Positions 33,690 through 43,836 of a stretch of 64,000 bases of DNA are shown in pieces (within the stretch, counting starts at the first letter, position 1; each line of letters opens with the position of its first letter). The notes beneath the pieces were generated by a model. It had not been told where the DNA came from and did no database searches. It saw only the letters and a list, made by a program, of their open reading frames with translations. A program made the position numbers and the translations under genes. Where the stretch lies: positions 2,191,143 to 2,255,142 of the forward strand of contig MU008169.1 of the NCBI GenBank assembly GCA_010909165.1, in the 5' to 3' direction. This DNA comes from Anthoceros angustus. Taxonomy: Eukaryota > Streptophyta > Anthocerotopsida > Anthocerotales > Anthocerotaceae.

Positions 33690-35690
33690 TGGTTGCAGAT
33701 GTCAGACAGGGGTCGATCTAGGGGGGATACACGCGGAAGGTCACCACCGCCTGTCACTGCAAGAGATTTACGAGCCTTGCGAAGAAATCAGCTCAGGGAA
33801 GAGACCGCCGCTGTCGCTACTCGAGGGCAGCGGGAGGAAGTAGAGTTACGAGCGGACGTGGAAGAAGTCGCCTTGACCTCGGAAGGCGGAGACGGAGGTG
33901 CGGAACGACAGACTGAAAAGTGGAGGAGGAAGAGGCGGAGATCACCGACAGCGAGAGGAAGGAGGTCGTAGAAGAGAAGCTGGTGACCAGTGACGAGGAA
34001 GGGTCGCGCTCCTCCGAGCACGAGTTAAATCCACGCCGAACGCCACGCTTTGCTTCTCAAAGCGGTGACACCACCTCATCTCCCAAGCCGAGGAAGGGAA
34101 GACGGTCCGTCGGATGGAGGAGGAGGAGGAGGATTTGGAACGACTCGATCGAATCGCTGGTCGATTGATCTTTGGGACGAACTAGAGGGAGGTCGCTACT
34201 CCTCAAGGATCCCGATTTGTTTCCATTACCCCGGCGAGGAGTGTTGGTCCAGCGTGGACACTCGAGCAACATGAGTGGAGTTGGTGGAGGAGGAGGACCT
34301 AACTTCATAGTCGCCCGTCAAATTCGAGAAGAAGAAGGGAGATGACGAGGCGTTTAAGAACTTTGAGCATGTCTCCCATGCTAACTTGGAGGATGGAGCC
34401 GATCGACTCGCATCTTTCCGGGGCTGAGAGGGCATGCACTGCGGTGGTCGCACCTATAATTCGGTGTCGCCGGATTGGGAAGCTCTCAAAGCATTGAATC
34501 GGTTCGAGGGCTCATGCACACCACACTTTAGCAAAGCTGAGGACCCTTCGTAGGAAGAAACGAGAATCTTTGTTTGATTATGTGGAGAGGTTTTACGGGT
34601 ATCTGGATCGAGTTCCGAAATGTGCACCCGAGAGACCAGGGGATCCACCTACCTCTGGGTACTCACAAGAGCAAGCGCTGGATTGGTTTGTGAGCGGCTT
34701 GTCTCGGAAAATGGAGGTACACTGCAGACGTGGGACGAAGACGTTGGCAGGGGCCCTCCGCTTGGCTGAGGAATGGGAGTCCGCCGAGTTAGGGAGGAGA
34801 AGAAAGAAGAGGCGAAGTCATAAGAAGAGGAAAGGAACGAGAAGATCTAGCTCCTCGTCTTCCGCCACCTCCTCCAGCTCGTCACCCTCGTCCTCATCAG
34901 AAAGCGAGGATAGCGGAACTCAAGAAAGCTCCACATCGGATGAGGAATCAGAAAAGGCCTACGAACGGCGAATAAAGAAGGACCTGGAGAAGGTCAAACG
35001 AAGGCGGAAGCGGGCAGCGGAGAAGGAGAGGAAGGGAAGACGGTCCGTCGGATGGAGGAGGAGAAACGTCTGCAGCGGAGGAGGATTGCGGACAAGTGGA
35101 GGCTTTGACCAAGATTGACCGAGTTAGAGGTCAAAGGCGTGAAGAATCAAGCTCCACGAAGATCTCCTCACCGGCAGCTTGGTGTATTGCTCAATTTGTC
35201 ATCAAGCGGGACACACCAACCGAATGTATTCGCACCACGACATGCGGTAAACCATGTGGAAACCGTCATGCCGGGGGACTATTGGTATGTGGATGAAGCT
35301 TATCAGGTGCAAGCGGTCACTGGGAGTCGGCCACCTCAATCCATGAGGGCGACTTACCAACCGACTACACCAGTCCCCTCGAGGTATGGATCGCGACCGA
35401 CATCGCCAGGACCATGGAGACCAGATCCATCGCAGAGGCCGATGGCGATTCCACAGGGGTGTTGTTACAATTGCGGAGCACCAGGTCACTACTCAAATGA
35501 ATGTCCAGAACCACGAAAACAAGTGGGCTATGTACCCTTTTGTCAAGTCTGCAAGGAATTAGGACATAAAATGGGGGATCCCAGGTGCTCGGGTGTGGCG
35601 CGAGTGGCACCCGAGATTGAGGTTGAAATTGCGGGTGTTTGGTGGAGGCGGAGGCAAGGCCCAACTCAAACCGCGATCACGTGACCACGA
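33690..35690 (+). pseudogene. gag: gag, family C, second copy with nucleocapsid
   Basis: N-terminal and capsid parts as in the first copy, frameshifted. Open at 34,570-35,118 (182 codons: LFDYVERFYGYLDRV-like, DWFVSGLSRKMEVHC, LAGALRLAEEWE, then the RS-like Ser/Arg/Lys region). Open again at 35,115-35,684 (189 codons) with two zinc knuckles. One is canonical, C117-C120-H125-C130 (CYNCGAPGHYSNEC). The second is longer, C143-C146-H151-C158 (CQVCKELGHKMGDPRC). A possible further knuckle (CSICHQAGHTNR) is near 35,190 in another frame. The capsid forms the particle and the nucleocapsid binds RNA. The Ser/Arg-rich insert between them is unusual. Confidence 0.85.
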
Positions 35691-36360
35691 CACGGTCAAG
35701 GTGGAGGCGGAGTATGATTCCTCGACGGATCCAGTGACATCGTGGATCGTGGAAGAGGGGTATGAAGGAGATGAGTGCGGATGAAGGATTGATGGTGGCC
35801 AAGGTGACCACCGGATCAAGCGGAGAAAGGCCGAGGAAGGGAAGACGGTCCGTCGGATGGAGGAGGAGAAGAAAGAAGGACCCGGAGAAGGTGAGGGACG
35901 ACTCACCGGCCTCCAGAGGCGCAAGCGCGTGAGGAGGAGGAGGGAGGCCCACCCCAAAGTAGACTTCCGCACCCGGTGGGGCGGCGAAGGGGCCAAGGAG
36001 AGGAGGAACGAACCACGCTTCCTCCCGACATCGCCGAGAAGTAGCGTCGGAAGATGAGCTAAACAGCTCACCCGATGGAAAGGCCGAGGAATGGGAGTCC
36101 GCCGAGTTAGGGAGGAACCGGACCCGAGGAGGAGGACATTGGGTCCCAACCGATAGGAGGGATCATGGAATCGAAGCTTTACCAATAAGGTCGGAGTCGA
36201 CTCAGTGCAAGCGGGAGGAAACCTTGTCGATAAAATCTCCGAAGCTACTTGACCGCGAATTTGTGGTCACAGCTTGCTATGCGGTGAGTCCGAGATCCCG
36301 CAAAATTGTGAAGGAGGCGATCGGGGAATCCACAAGCGGTAGGAGGAGAAAGCGGCGGCG
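35691..36360 (+). other. gag-protease spacer, family C
   Basis: Charged, low-complexity plus-strand sequence with frame changes and repeated scraps (gaagggaagacggtccgtcg is also in gag; ggcacccgagattgaggttg at 35,607 recurs at 36,393). No domain was recognised. The minus-strand 208-codon frame here is antisense to this repetitive coding DNA and is not supported. Confidence 0.4.
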
Positions 36361-37056
36361 GAGGTAAATGTGGTCGAACTCATTGATTTTGGGGCACCCG
36401 AGATTGAGGTTGAAATTGCGGGTGTTTGGTGCCCGACGTGCCATTAGATTCGGATCGAGTCAACTTGATGACGGAGGAGACGGCTCATCAACTCGGGTTC
36501 ACCGAGTTTCACCCGCCCGAGTATTTTTACGGATGGCCGACTGCAAGGAGAAAGCCACTAGGGGTCAAGGACGTGCGTGAATTGGGGACTCACCTTCCAT
36601 CTTACCTACATTGTGATGCGGCCGGTTTCGGATCTAGGCTATAAGGTTTTGATAGGTAGGCCTTGGTTGTATGGTACTGCGTGTGTTTTTGATTTTGGTC
36701 GTAGTGGCATCACCTTCAAGTCCAGTAGATACGGACCTGCGGCGATTGCTTTCGTGTCATGGAGTAAGGCTCCTTATGAGGGGGAGTCTGCAACCCAGTC
36801 TGACGGGTACACCTCAGGTAGCACGGGGGTAAGCTCCTCGGGCAGTGACCGAGCATATCGGGGTCCCTCAGTCGAGGTCGCCGAAATAAAGAGTGATTTG
36901 GTGTATACCTGTTTACATATAGAGGAAGTCATAGAAGAATCAGAAGATGAGGCCCATAGAGAAGGAGTAGCCTTTTGGAAGGGCAAAGCTTATGAGCGAG
37001 ACTTTCCGGAAGAGGGATCCGAACCCGATAGGCAGCATCCGGAGGAACATATGTAG
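36360..37056 (+). pseudogene. Aspartic protease, family C
   Basis: The active-site region is near 36,437-36,475: VPLDSDRVNLMTEETAHQLG, where the usual D-S/T-G reads DSD as written, probably through a small indel. The C-terminal part is open at 36,577-37,056 (159 codons), with YKVLIGRPWLYGTACVFDFG, the conserved ILGRPWL-type motif of Ty3/gypsy proteases, then an acidic linker (EEVIEESEDEAHREG). The enzyme would process gag-pol. The family call is firm; activity as written is doubtful because of the altered active-site Gly. Confidence 0.78.
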
Positions 37057-37289
37057 ATCCGTGAGGACTTAGAGTTAGAACCCAAGGTAGTCAAGATTTC
37101 TAGGTATCTAGGCGGTGGAAAAGAAGAGTTTCGTAGTGCTTAGGGAGTATGTCGATGTGTTTGCCTTCAAGATTACCGACATGAATAGGAACTGGGATAC
37201 ATCGAATTGATTTGAAGGAGGCAAGACACCGTAAGGATCAAGCAATACTGAATCCCAAGTATTCCATGGTCGTTAAGGATCAACGACCA

Positions 37290-38000
37290 ATACTTGGAGC
37301 GGTGATTTATCCGGCTTACCAAAGTGGGTTGCTCCCATCGTAATTGTACCCAAAGCAGGAAAGGTTCGGTGTGTCGATTTCGTGAAACTTAATGAAGCAA
37401 CGAAGAAGGATCATCACCCTTTGCCTTTCATGGACAGCGTAGACATGGCTGGCCATGAAATGTCTGATTTTGGATGGGTATTCGTACAATCAAATTTCGT
37501 TGAGGAAGGAGGATCAGACAAGACAACGCTCACAATTGGGGAACTTACGCTATTCAAGCTCCCTTCGGGTTGTGTAACGCCCGCCACTTTCAACGAGTGG
37601 TGAACGCTATATTCCGAGATTTTTAGAAGTTCATGGAGGTATTCCTAGATGATTTCGTGTTGGGAGGCGGAACGCATCTAGATCATTTAAGCAATGTTTC
37701 GAGATGCAGAATCGAACATGAAACTTCATCCGAAGTGTTATTTTGGTATGACAGAGGGTATCCTGTTGGCACATCGAGTTTCAGAGCGAGGATTGCAGGT
37801 AGATAAGGAGAAGGTAGCAGTCATAGCTGAGATGGACGCACCACAAACGGTGAGGCAGGTGCGTGCTTTTGTAGGGCTGGTAGGATATTACAGGAGGTTC
37901 ATCAAGGATTTCGCCAAGAAGGCAGCCTTGTTGACACAATTGACCAAAAAGGATACACCGTTCGAATGGACAACGCGACGAGGCCCTTGAAGGACTTGGT
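37290..38000 (+). pseudogene. Reverse transcriptase, family C, first copy
   Basis: WVAPIVIVPKAGKVRCVDF, then LNEATKKDHHPLPFMDSV, then PSGCVTPATFNEW (family-typical PFGL.NAPATFQR). The catalytic FLDDF is at 37,642-37,656, with both Asp codons intact (37,648-37,653). The thumb is open at 37,694-37,990 (LHPKCYFGMTEGILLAHRVS, QVRAFVGLVGYYRRFIKDFA). Frame changes separate these parts. This copy plus the following RNase H piece is repeated at 38,790-40,260. Confidence 0.85.
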
Positions 38001-38770
38001 GAGCGCCAACACTTGCAACCGATTGGGAAAAACCGTTTCATGTATACGTGATGTGTCCGCCATTGGGACCGTCTTAAGCCGAAGGAGAAGAAAGCGGGAT
38101 CATCCGATTTTCTATGCGGTAGACACTCACGGATCCGAAAAGAACTACTCAACCACGGAGCGGGAGGGTCTTGGTATCATTTACTCCCTAAGAAGTTTAG
38201 ACACTATCCGCTTGCAAGGTGACGCTTCATGTTGACCATTTTGCGTTGAAGTATCTTGTCAACAAGCCGGTTTCGTGAAGGATTGCCGTGGGTACTCGCT
38301 GCAAGAGTTTGACTACGACGAAACCAGGCAGGAAGCAACATCGAACGCTGATTTCATTTCTCGTCGGCGGAGAGCGACTTGAGGCCACGATTTCGACGAG
38401 GAGTTGGTCGCCACGACTGGTCAAGGAAGGACGAGCATAATGAAGACGGCCTAAGAATTGATCAGCAAGTCTTGTTGCTAGAAGAGGCCAAGTGAGCAAG
38501 AAGGGAAGCGTTGTGCGAAAGGCTGCAGGACAACTGGAAATCCGAGAGAGGATAGCGGGCATGGGCGCGAGGAGGAGGCTGAAATGCTCCTCAAGGGTGA
38601 GCAGTCGGGAGCTGCAAGTGGAGGCCACGAGTTGGCAACAGGAAGGAGATGCATCCCATGACAAGCTTGAAGAAAACTGGGAGAAGGAAATGGCAGATCA
38701 TGGGAAATCGCCCATGAGGCGACCATGGGGGCAGCGGGCCAAGGCGTGAGGCCGCCGAAGAAGGCGAAGT
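38001..38770 (+). pseudogene. RNase H and linker, family C, first copy
   Basis: Damaged RNase H with STTEREGLGIIYSLR near 38,150-38,195 and HVDHFALKYLVNKP near 38,230-38,270, then an acidic/Gln-rich linker. It runs into the duplicated upstream pol segment at about 38,785 through the shared word atgagg. Confidence 0.75.
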
Positions 38771-38789
38771 CGGCCCATTCGGAAGGATC

Positions 38790-40260
38790 AGATGAGGCCC
38801 ATAGAAGGAGTAGCCTTTTGGAAGGGCAAAGCTTATGAGCGAGACTTTCCAAGAGGGATCCGAACCATATAGGCAGCATGGGAAGGAACCTATGTAGATC
38901 CCCGGTGGAGGACTTAGAGTTAGAACCCGCAAGGTAGTCAAGGTTTCTAGGTATCTAGGCGGTGGAAAAGAAGAGTTTCGTAGTGCTTAGGGAGTATGTC
39001 GATGTGTTTGCCTTCAAGATTACCGACATGACATCGAGAACTGGGATACATCGAATTGATTTGAAGGAGGCGCACAGAGGATCAAGCAATACTGAATCCC
39101 AAGTATTCCATGGTTGATCAACGACCAATACTTGGGCGGTGATTTATCCTTCACCGGTGAGTGGGTTGCTCCCATCGTGATTGTACCAAGAAGCAGGAAA
39201 GGTTCGGTGTGTCGATTTCGTGAAACTTAATGAAGCAACGAAGAAGGATCATCACCCTTTGCCTTTCATGGACAGCGTGCTGACATGGCTGGCCATGAAA
39301 TGTACTGATGGATGGGTACTGGTTACAATCGATTTCGTTGAGGAAGGAGGATCAGACAAGACAACGTTCTCCGATTGGGGAACTTACGCTTATTCCAAGC
39401 TCCCTTCGGGTTGTGTAACGCCCGCCACTTTCAACGAGTGGTGAACGCTATATTCCGAGATTTTTCGGAAGTTCATGGAGGTATTCCTAGATGATTTCGT
39501 GTGTTGGGAGGCGGAACGCATCTAGATCATTTAAGGCAATGTTTCAGATGCAGAATCGAACATGAAACTTCATCCGAAGTGTTATTTTGGTATGACAGAG
39601 GGTATCTGTTGGCACATCGAGTTTCGGGCGGATTGCGTAGATAAGGAGAAGGTAGCGATATAGTCGAGATGGACGCACCCAAACGGTGAGGCAGTGCGTG
39701 CTTTTGTAGGGCTGGTAGGATATTACAGAGGTTCATCAAGGATTTCGCCAAGAAGGCAGCCTTGTTGACACAATTGACCAAGAAGGATACACCTTCGAAT
39801 GGACAACGCGAGGCGAGGCTTTTCAGCTGAAGGACTTGGTGAGCGCCAACGTTACAACCACCGATTGGGAAAAACCGTTTCATGTATACGTGATGTGTCC
39901 GCCATTGGGACCGTCTTAAGCCGGAAGGAGAAGAAAGCGGGATCATCCGATTTTCTATGCGGTAGATGCTCACGGATGAAAGAACTACTCAACCACGGAG
40001 CGGGAGGGTCTTGGTATCATTTACTCGTAAGAAGTTTAGACACTATCCGCTTGCAAGGTGACGCTTCATGTTGACCATTTTGCGTTGAAGTATCTTGTCA
40101 ACAAGCCGGTTTCGTGAAGGATTGCCGTGGGTACTCGCTGCAAGAGTTTGACTACGACGAAACCAGGCAGGAAGCAACATCGAACGCTGATTTCATTTCT
40201 CGTCGGCGGAGAGCGACTTGAGGCCACGATTTCGACGAGGAGTTGGTCGCCACGACTGGT
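38790..40260 (+). pseudogene. Reverse transcriptase and RNase H, family C, tandem second copy
   Basis: Repeats 36,950-38,420 with different small indels. It begins in the protease-RT linker (gatgaggcccatagaag), then RT: open at 39,181-39,444 with VRCVDFVKLNEATKKDHH and PSGCVTPATFNEW, the FLDDF region near 39,483-39,497, and the thumb damaged. A second damaged RNase H ends near 40,260 and jumps back to RNase H start sequence at about 40,272. Confidence 0.75.
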
Positions 40261-40983
40261 CAAGGAAGGACGAGAAGAAAGCGGGATCATCCGATTTTCT
40301 ATGCCACAGACGACGAAAAGAACTACTCAACCACGGAGCGGGAGGGTCTTGGTATCATTTACTCCTGTAAAAAGTTTAGACACTATCTGCTTGCTTGCAA
40401 GGTGACGTTTCATGTTGACCATTTTGCGTTGAAGTATCTTGTCAACAAGCCAGATTTGTCAGGAAGGATTGCCAGGTGGGTACTACTGCTGCAAGAGTTT
40501 GACTACGACGTCGAAACCAGACCAGGAAAGCAACATCAGAACGCTGATTTCATTTCTCGTCTGAAAACTGGAGAGCGACTTGAGGCAACAGACGACCGAT
40601 TTCCTGACGAGGAGTTGGTCGCCACGACCTGGGTCGAAGGAGAAGGACACGAGCATAATGAAGACGGCCGAAGAAGTGATCAGCAAGTCTTGTTGCTAGA
40701 GGAGAGGCCAAGTGAGCAAGAAGGGAGCGTTGTGCAGGAAAAGCTGCAGCAGGACAATCTGGAAATCCGAGAGAGGATAGGACGGCGCCAGCATGAGCGC
40801 GAGGAGGAGACTGAAATGCTCCTCAAGGGTGAGCAGTCAGGAGCACTGCAAGTGGAGGCCACGAGTTGGCAACAGGAAGGAGATGCATCCCATGACAAGC
40901 TTGAAGAAAACTGGGAGAAGGAAATGGCAGATCATGGGAAATCGCCCATGAGGCGACCATGGGGGCAGCGGGCCAAGGCGTGA
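40243..40983 (+). CDS. RNase H C-terminal part and linker, family C, third copy (open)
   Basis: A 246-codon uninterrupted frame, the cleanest coding stretch of family C. Residues 13-76 are RNase H: STTEREGLGIIYS (29-41), FHVDHFALKYLVNKPDLSGR (56-75). Residues about 85-110 are the end of RNase H (RPGKQHQNADFISRL). The rest is an acidic, Gln-rich linker ending PWGQRAKA. The degradative nuclease removes RNA from the RNA/DNA hybrid. The N-terminal part with the first catalytic Asp is missing because the sequence arrives here by a jump from the second copy. It overlaps the next frame at 40,959. Confidence 0.8.
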   Translation: MVATTGQGRTRRKRDHPIFYATDDEKNYSTTEREGLGIIYSCKKFRHYLLACKVTFHVDHFALKYLVNKPDLSGRIARWVLLLQEFDYDVETRPGKQHQNADFISRLKTGERLEATDDRFPDEELVATTWVEGEGHEHNEDGRRSDQQVLLLEERPSEQEGSVVQEKLQQDNLEIRERIGRRQHEREEETEMLLKGEQSGALQVEATSWQQEGDASHDKLEENWEKEMADHGKSPMRRPWGQRAKA

Positions 40984-42390
40984 GGCCGCCGAAGAAGGCG
41001 AAGTCGGCCCATTCGGAAGGATCAGATGAGGCGCAGCAGTATGTGAACCTAGGGAGAAGCAAGGAGGCGATGGATTTACGGATAGATCCACGCCACTTGG
41101 GGCTGCCGGAGCGGCTAGGAGGAGGCGACGTACGCCGGAGGAGGAGATTAGAACGCGAGGGGCGTTCATGCCCGAGATATCTGTTGAATGGTGAGGTACG
41201 CAAATTCCTGAAGCATGGAATCATGCCCGAGGGGTTGTCCAGGGAGGGGCGAGCCGTCTTTCTCCATAAAGCCTCGCCCTACTGCTTGAAGGCGGGTGTT
41301 CTGTACAAACAAGGCCCGGACGATAAAATTCGAAGATGCCTCGAGGTTGAAGAAGCCGCACTCGTCACGGAGGCACTACATGCAGAAGAGGCTGGTGGAC
41401 ACTATTCGGTACAGGTGACCGTTAAGAAGATTTTGAATGCATTGGTGGCTACGATGCAAAAGGATGTGTGGGAGTTCACCGAGGTGTGATGCGTGTCGAG
41501 GGTTGGGCGGCCTACGTTGTCGACACAATGGCCTCTTACCTACATCTTACCACGCACCTTCGAGAAGTGGGGAATCGACGTGGGACCGATCAAACCACCA
41601 ACGCAATGGACTAAGAAGCAGTACATTTTGGTGGCTACGGATTGTACAAAGATGGTGGAAGCAGCGAGGAAGGATGACGCCTGCAGGTGGCCAAATTTTT
41701 ATTCGAGAACATCATAACGAGGTGGATGTCCTTTAGAGTTGGTCACGACCGGGGACACATTTCCTCAACTCGGTCGTCCCTAACCACCTACTTCAACATT
41801 CCGCATCGAAGACGACTCCTACAACCCCAAAGGCAAATGGATTGTGGAGAAGACGAATGGGTTGCTCGCACAATCCTCACCAAGGTAATGGCACACATGT
41901 ATGATTGGGATGCTAAGTTGCATTCGCATTGTGGGCCTACAGACCCGCGGAGAAGATAACCACCAAGAAGACACCTTATTATCTAACATATGGTATGTCT
42001 CCGTGATGCCGTGGAATTTGAAGTACCACCTACTGATCATGGAGGATGAACGGATGGAGAGGATAGTCGTAGCTAGGTTAGAAGCTTTCATAGCAGAGGA
42101 GCATAGGGAGGATGCTTTAGAAGAAACAGATTCGTGAACTCGTAAAAGATCGGCATGATGGGAGGTTGAGGAAGCAGAGACTATCGTGGACGGGATTTGG
42201 TTCTTCTATATGATAGTCGGTACCTAGACTTTCCAGGAAGCTCAGGCTAAGATGGATGGGACCTTACGAGGTGGTCGCAGATACGAGAATGGATCCGTGC
42301 AACTCGGGTCGGGCGGGTACCACCGAGTCAATGGGTGGAAGGTCAAGAAGTACCTCCACCAGTACTGTTGTTTGCGAGGACGCAAACAGT
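40959..42390 (+). pseudogene. Integrase, family C
   Basis: Open at 40,959-41,489 (176 codons): RYLLNGEVRKFLKHGIMPEG, GVLYKQGPDDKIRRCLEVEE and the zinc-domain half HAEEAGGHYSVQVTVKKIL. The remaining Cys ligands follow in another frame near 41,490. The core is recognisable in pieces: FEKWGIDVGPIKP near 41,560, YILVATDCTKMVEAA near 41,620, then heavily shifted sequence to 41,860 where the second Asp and the Glu should be. The C-terminal RWMGPYEVVAD (42,250) and HRVNGWKVKKYLH-like text (42,330) are the SH3-like end. No chromodomain was seen; the coding region ends at the polypurine tract. Confidence 0.8.
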
Positions 42391-42403
42391 GAGGTGGGGA
42401 GTA
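42391..42403 (+). other. Polypurine tract, family C
   Basis: gaggtggggagta precedes TGTGGAACG, matching the layout at 6,495-6,511 in family A. Confidence 0.65.
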
Positions 42404-42711
42404 TGTGGAACGAAAGTTTGGGCAACCAGCCCAAAAGAGCAAGACAAACAAGTTTGATTTTTTTGGCTAGAACGATTGAAGAGGAGCATGCCAAGAAATT
42501 TTCGAGAATCTTGAAGCGGAGTTGTAGGATATTGTTAGGAAGGCAAAAGGATATCCCGGAAGAAGAACGGTTACCCCGACGCGGGAGGGCGTCGAAAGGT
42601 AGGTGGCACTACGTAGGGTCCACCACCCGTAGAAGGAAGCGGACTACATGTGTGGCGGACTACCGTGGTCGACAATCTCGCTAAAAGGAAATTTAGAATA
42701 GAGGATATCCA

Positions 42712-42719
42712 CTATATAT
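42712..42719 (+). promoter_or_regulatory. TATA motif near start of family C 3' LTR
   Basis: ctatatatgctcacc, identical to the motif at 23,065. Confidence 0.45.
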
Positions 42720-43130
42720 GCTCACCAATAGGGAATAAATATATAGAGTAATTAGAAGCGGTTAATTAGGATAGCGGATAGGAAAATAGGTAGTTTAGAT
42801 AGAATTAGGATTTTGGAATGATGAATCCAATCTAGGGTTGTGGCCGCCGGTGGCGACATCCAAAGGAGGGCAAAGTGCGGTTGGCCAACTTCCTCCAATT
42901 TGTGGAAGATTAAGAAGGAGAAGCTCCTCAAGCCAAATTCGTGGATGAGGAAGGCCGAGGTTGGAAAGGCCTTTGCCTTTGCATTGCGAAGACGGTGGGA
43001 GGTCGACCTCCACAAGCATGCTAGAAGCAAGGGAGAGGAAGGAATGCTAGAAGCAAGAGGAGCATGCCAAGAGGAAGAGGAGCTCTCACGCGCCGCCACG
43101 GAAGGGAAGTGGGGCGAGCGCCAGAAACAA

Positions 43131-43765
43131 AGTCTTGTAGGATTCCCATAGCGAGAGTATAGTCTTAGGATTGACAAGTGATTTGATCAAAAACAAGTTT
43201 GCACACCAAAATCACAAAGCCCTAAACACTCTAAATGTTTGTACACATGATTGTGAGAATGACCTTCTTTTAGGAAGGCTCAAAATTGGATAAAATTGAG
43301 AATCAAGACATTGTGCACACGTAAACAAGACCTAAACTATTCAAAATGGTCTTTTAGTGCGGATTTTTAGCATGCAATTTGGGGTTTAGCAACAAAATTG
43401 AGAAACCTTTCTACCCGATCTTTTAATCTAGAAACCCATGGGAGTTAATGATATCGATCCCCTTGCTCCTTCTTGTCTGGTGGTAACACAATATCGGCGC
43501 GATGCTCGCCGTGCATTGAACTTGAGAATTTATGGTCTTGGTAATGACATTGTTGCACCACTTGTGGCTGCAAAGGAGTTTCTCAATAGGCTAGAGGTCG
43601 ATGTGGTCGCTGCTCGAGCCTTGCTTGGAAAGGATCGGTAGACCGCATATTGATTATGACTTTTCACTCCATGGATGATCGCCTCGTTATGAAGGCTAGG
43701 TCTATGTTACGACGACTTATATATCAATCGATCTTACACCATTGCAATGGAAGATTAAGAAGGAG
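43131..43765 (+). repeat. Block U piece inside LTR
   Basis: Matches 57,580-58,250 and 61,725-62,385. It replaces about 150 bases of LTR sequence (compare 23,430-23,578). Entry is at gaaac-type shared sequence and exit at gagaagt. Confidence 0.7.
43438..43641 (+). CDS. Small conserved ORF of block U, copy 1 (67 codons)
   Basis: Starts at ATG 43,438 (MGVNDIDPLAPSCLVVTQYR) and includes RIYGLGNDIVAPLVAAKEFL and LEVDVVVARALLG-like sequence. The same frame is open at 57,922-58,122 and is shifted at 62,046-62,250. It reads like real protein, but 67 codons is short and it may be one exon. I do not recognise it. A faint resemblance to the helix of Alba-type nucleic-acid-binding proteins is not enough to name it. 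Confidence 0.35.
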   Translation: MGVNDIDPLAPSCLVVTQYRRDARRALNLRIYGLGNDIVAPLVAAKEFLNRLEVDVVAARALLGKDR

Positions 43766-43836
43766 AAGTGTTTGGAGAGAAGCAGGAGCACCGCTTGGGA
43801 AGTAATTCCTTCCTTTAAACACTTGGAAAGGAAGCC

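Larger units (their letters stand above)
31244..42403 (+). mobile_element. Ty3/gypsy LTR retrotransposon, family C interior
   Basis: Order: leader, gag (duplicated), protease, RT, RNase H, integrase, polypurine tract. The 11.2 kb length is inflated by a leader-gag duplication with an intervening LTR-derived piece (about 32,795-33,560) and by a tandem duplication of the RT-RNase H part (about 36,950-38,770 repeated as 38,790-41,020). Protein motifs show relation to family A (for example DHFALK.LVNKPDLS and EKWGID), but nucleotide similarity is low. Confidence 0.85.

Noticed and set aside
35559-36185. 208-codon minus-strand frame in the gag-protease spacer
   Set aside because: Antisense to low-complexity plus-strand element coding sequence; no motif.
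43438-43641. Calling the small block U ORF an Alba-domain protein
   Set aside because: Only a loose pattern resemblance around the GLGNDIVAPLVAAKEFL helix; key Alba residues cannot be aligned with confidence.
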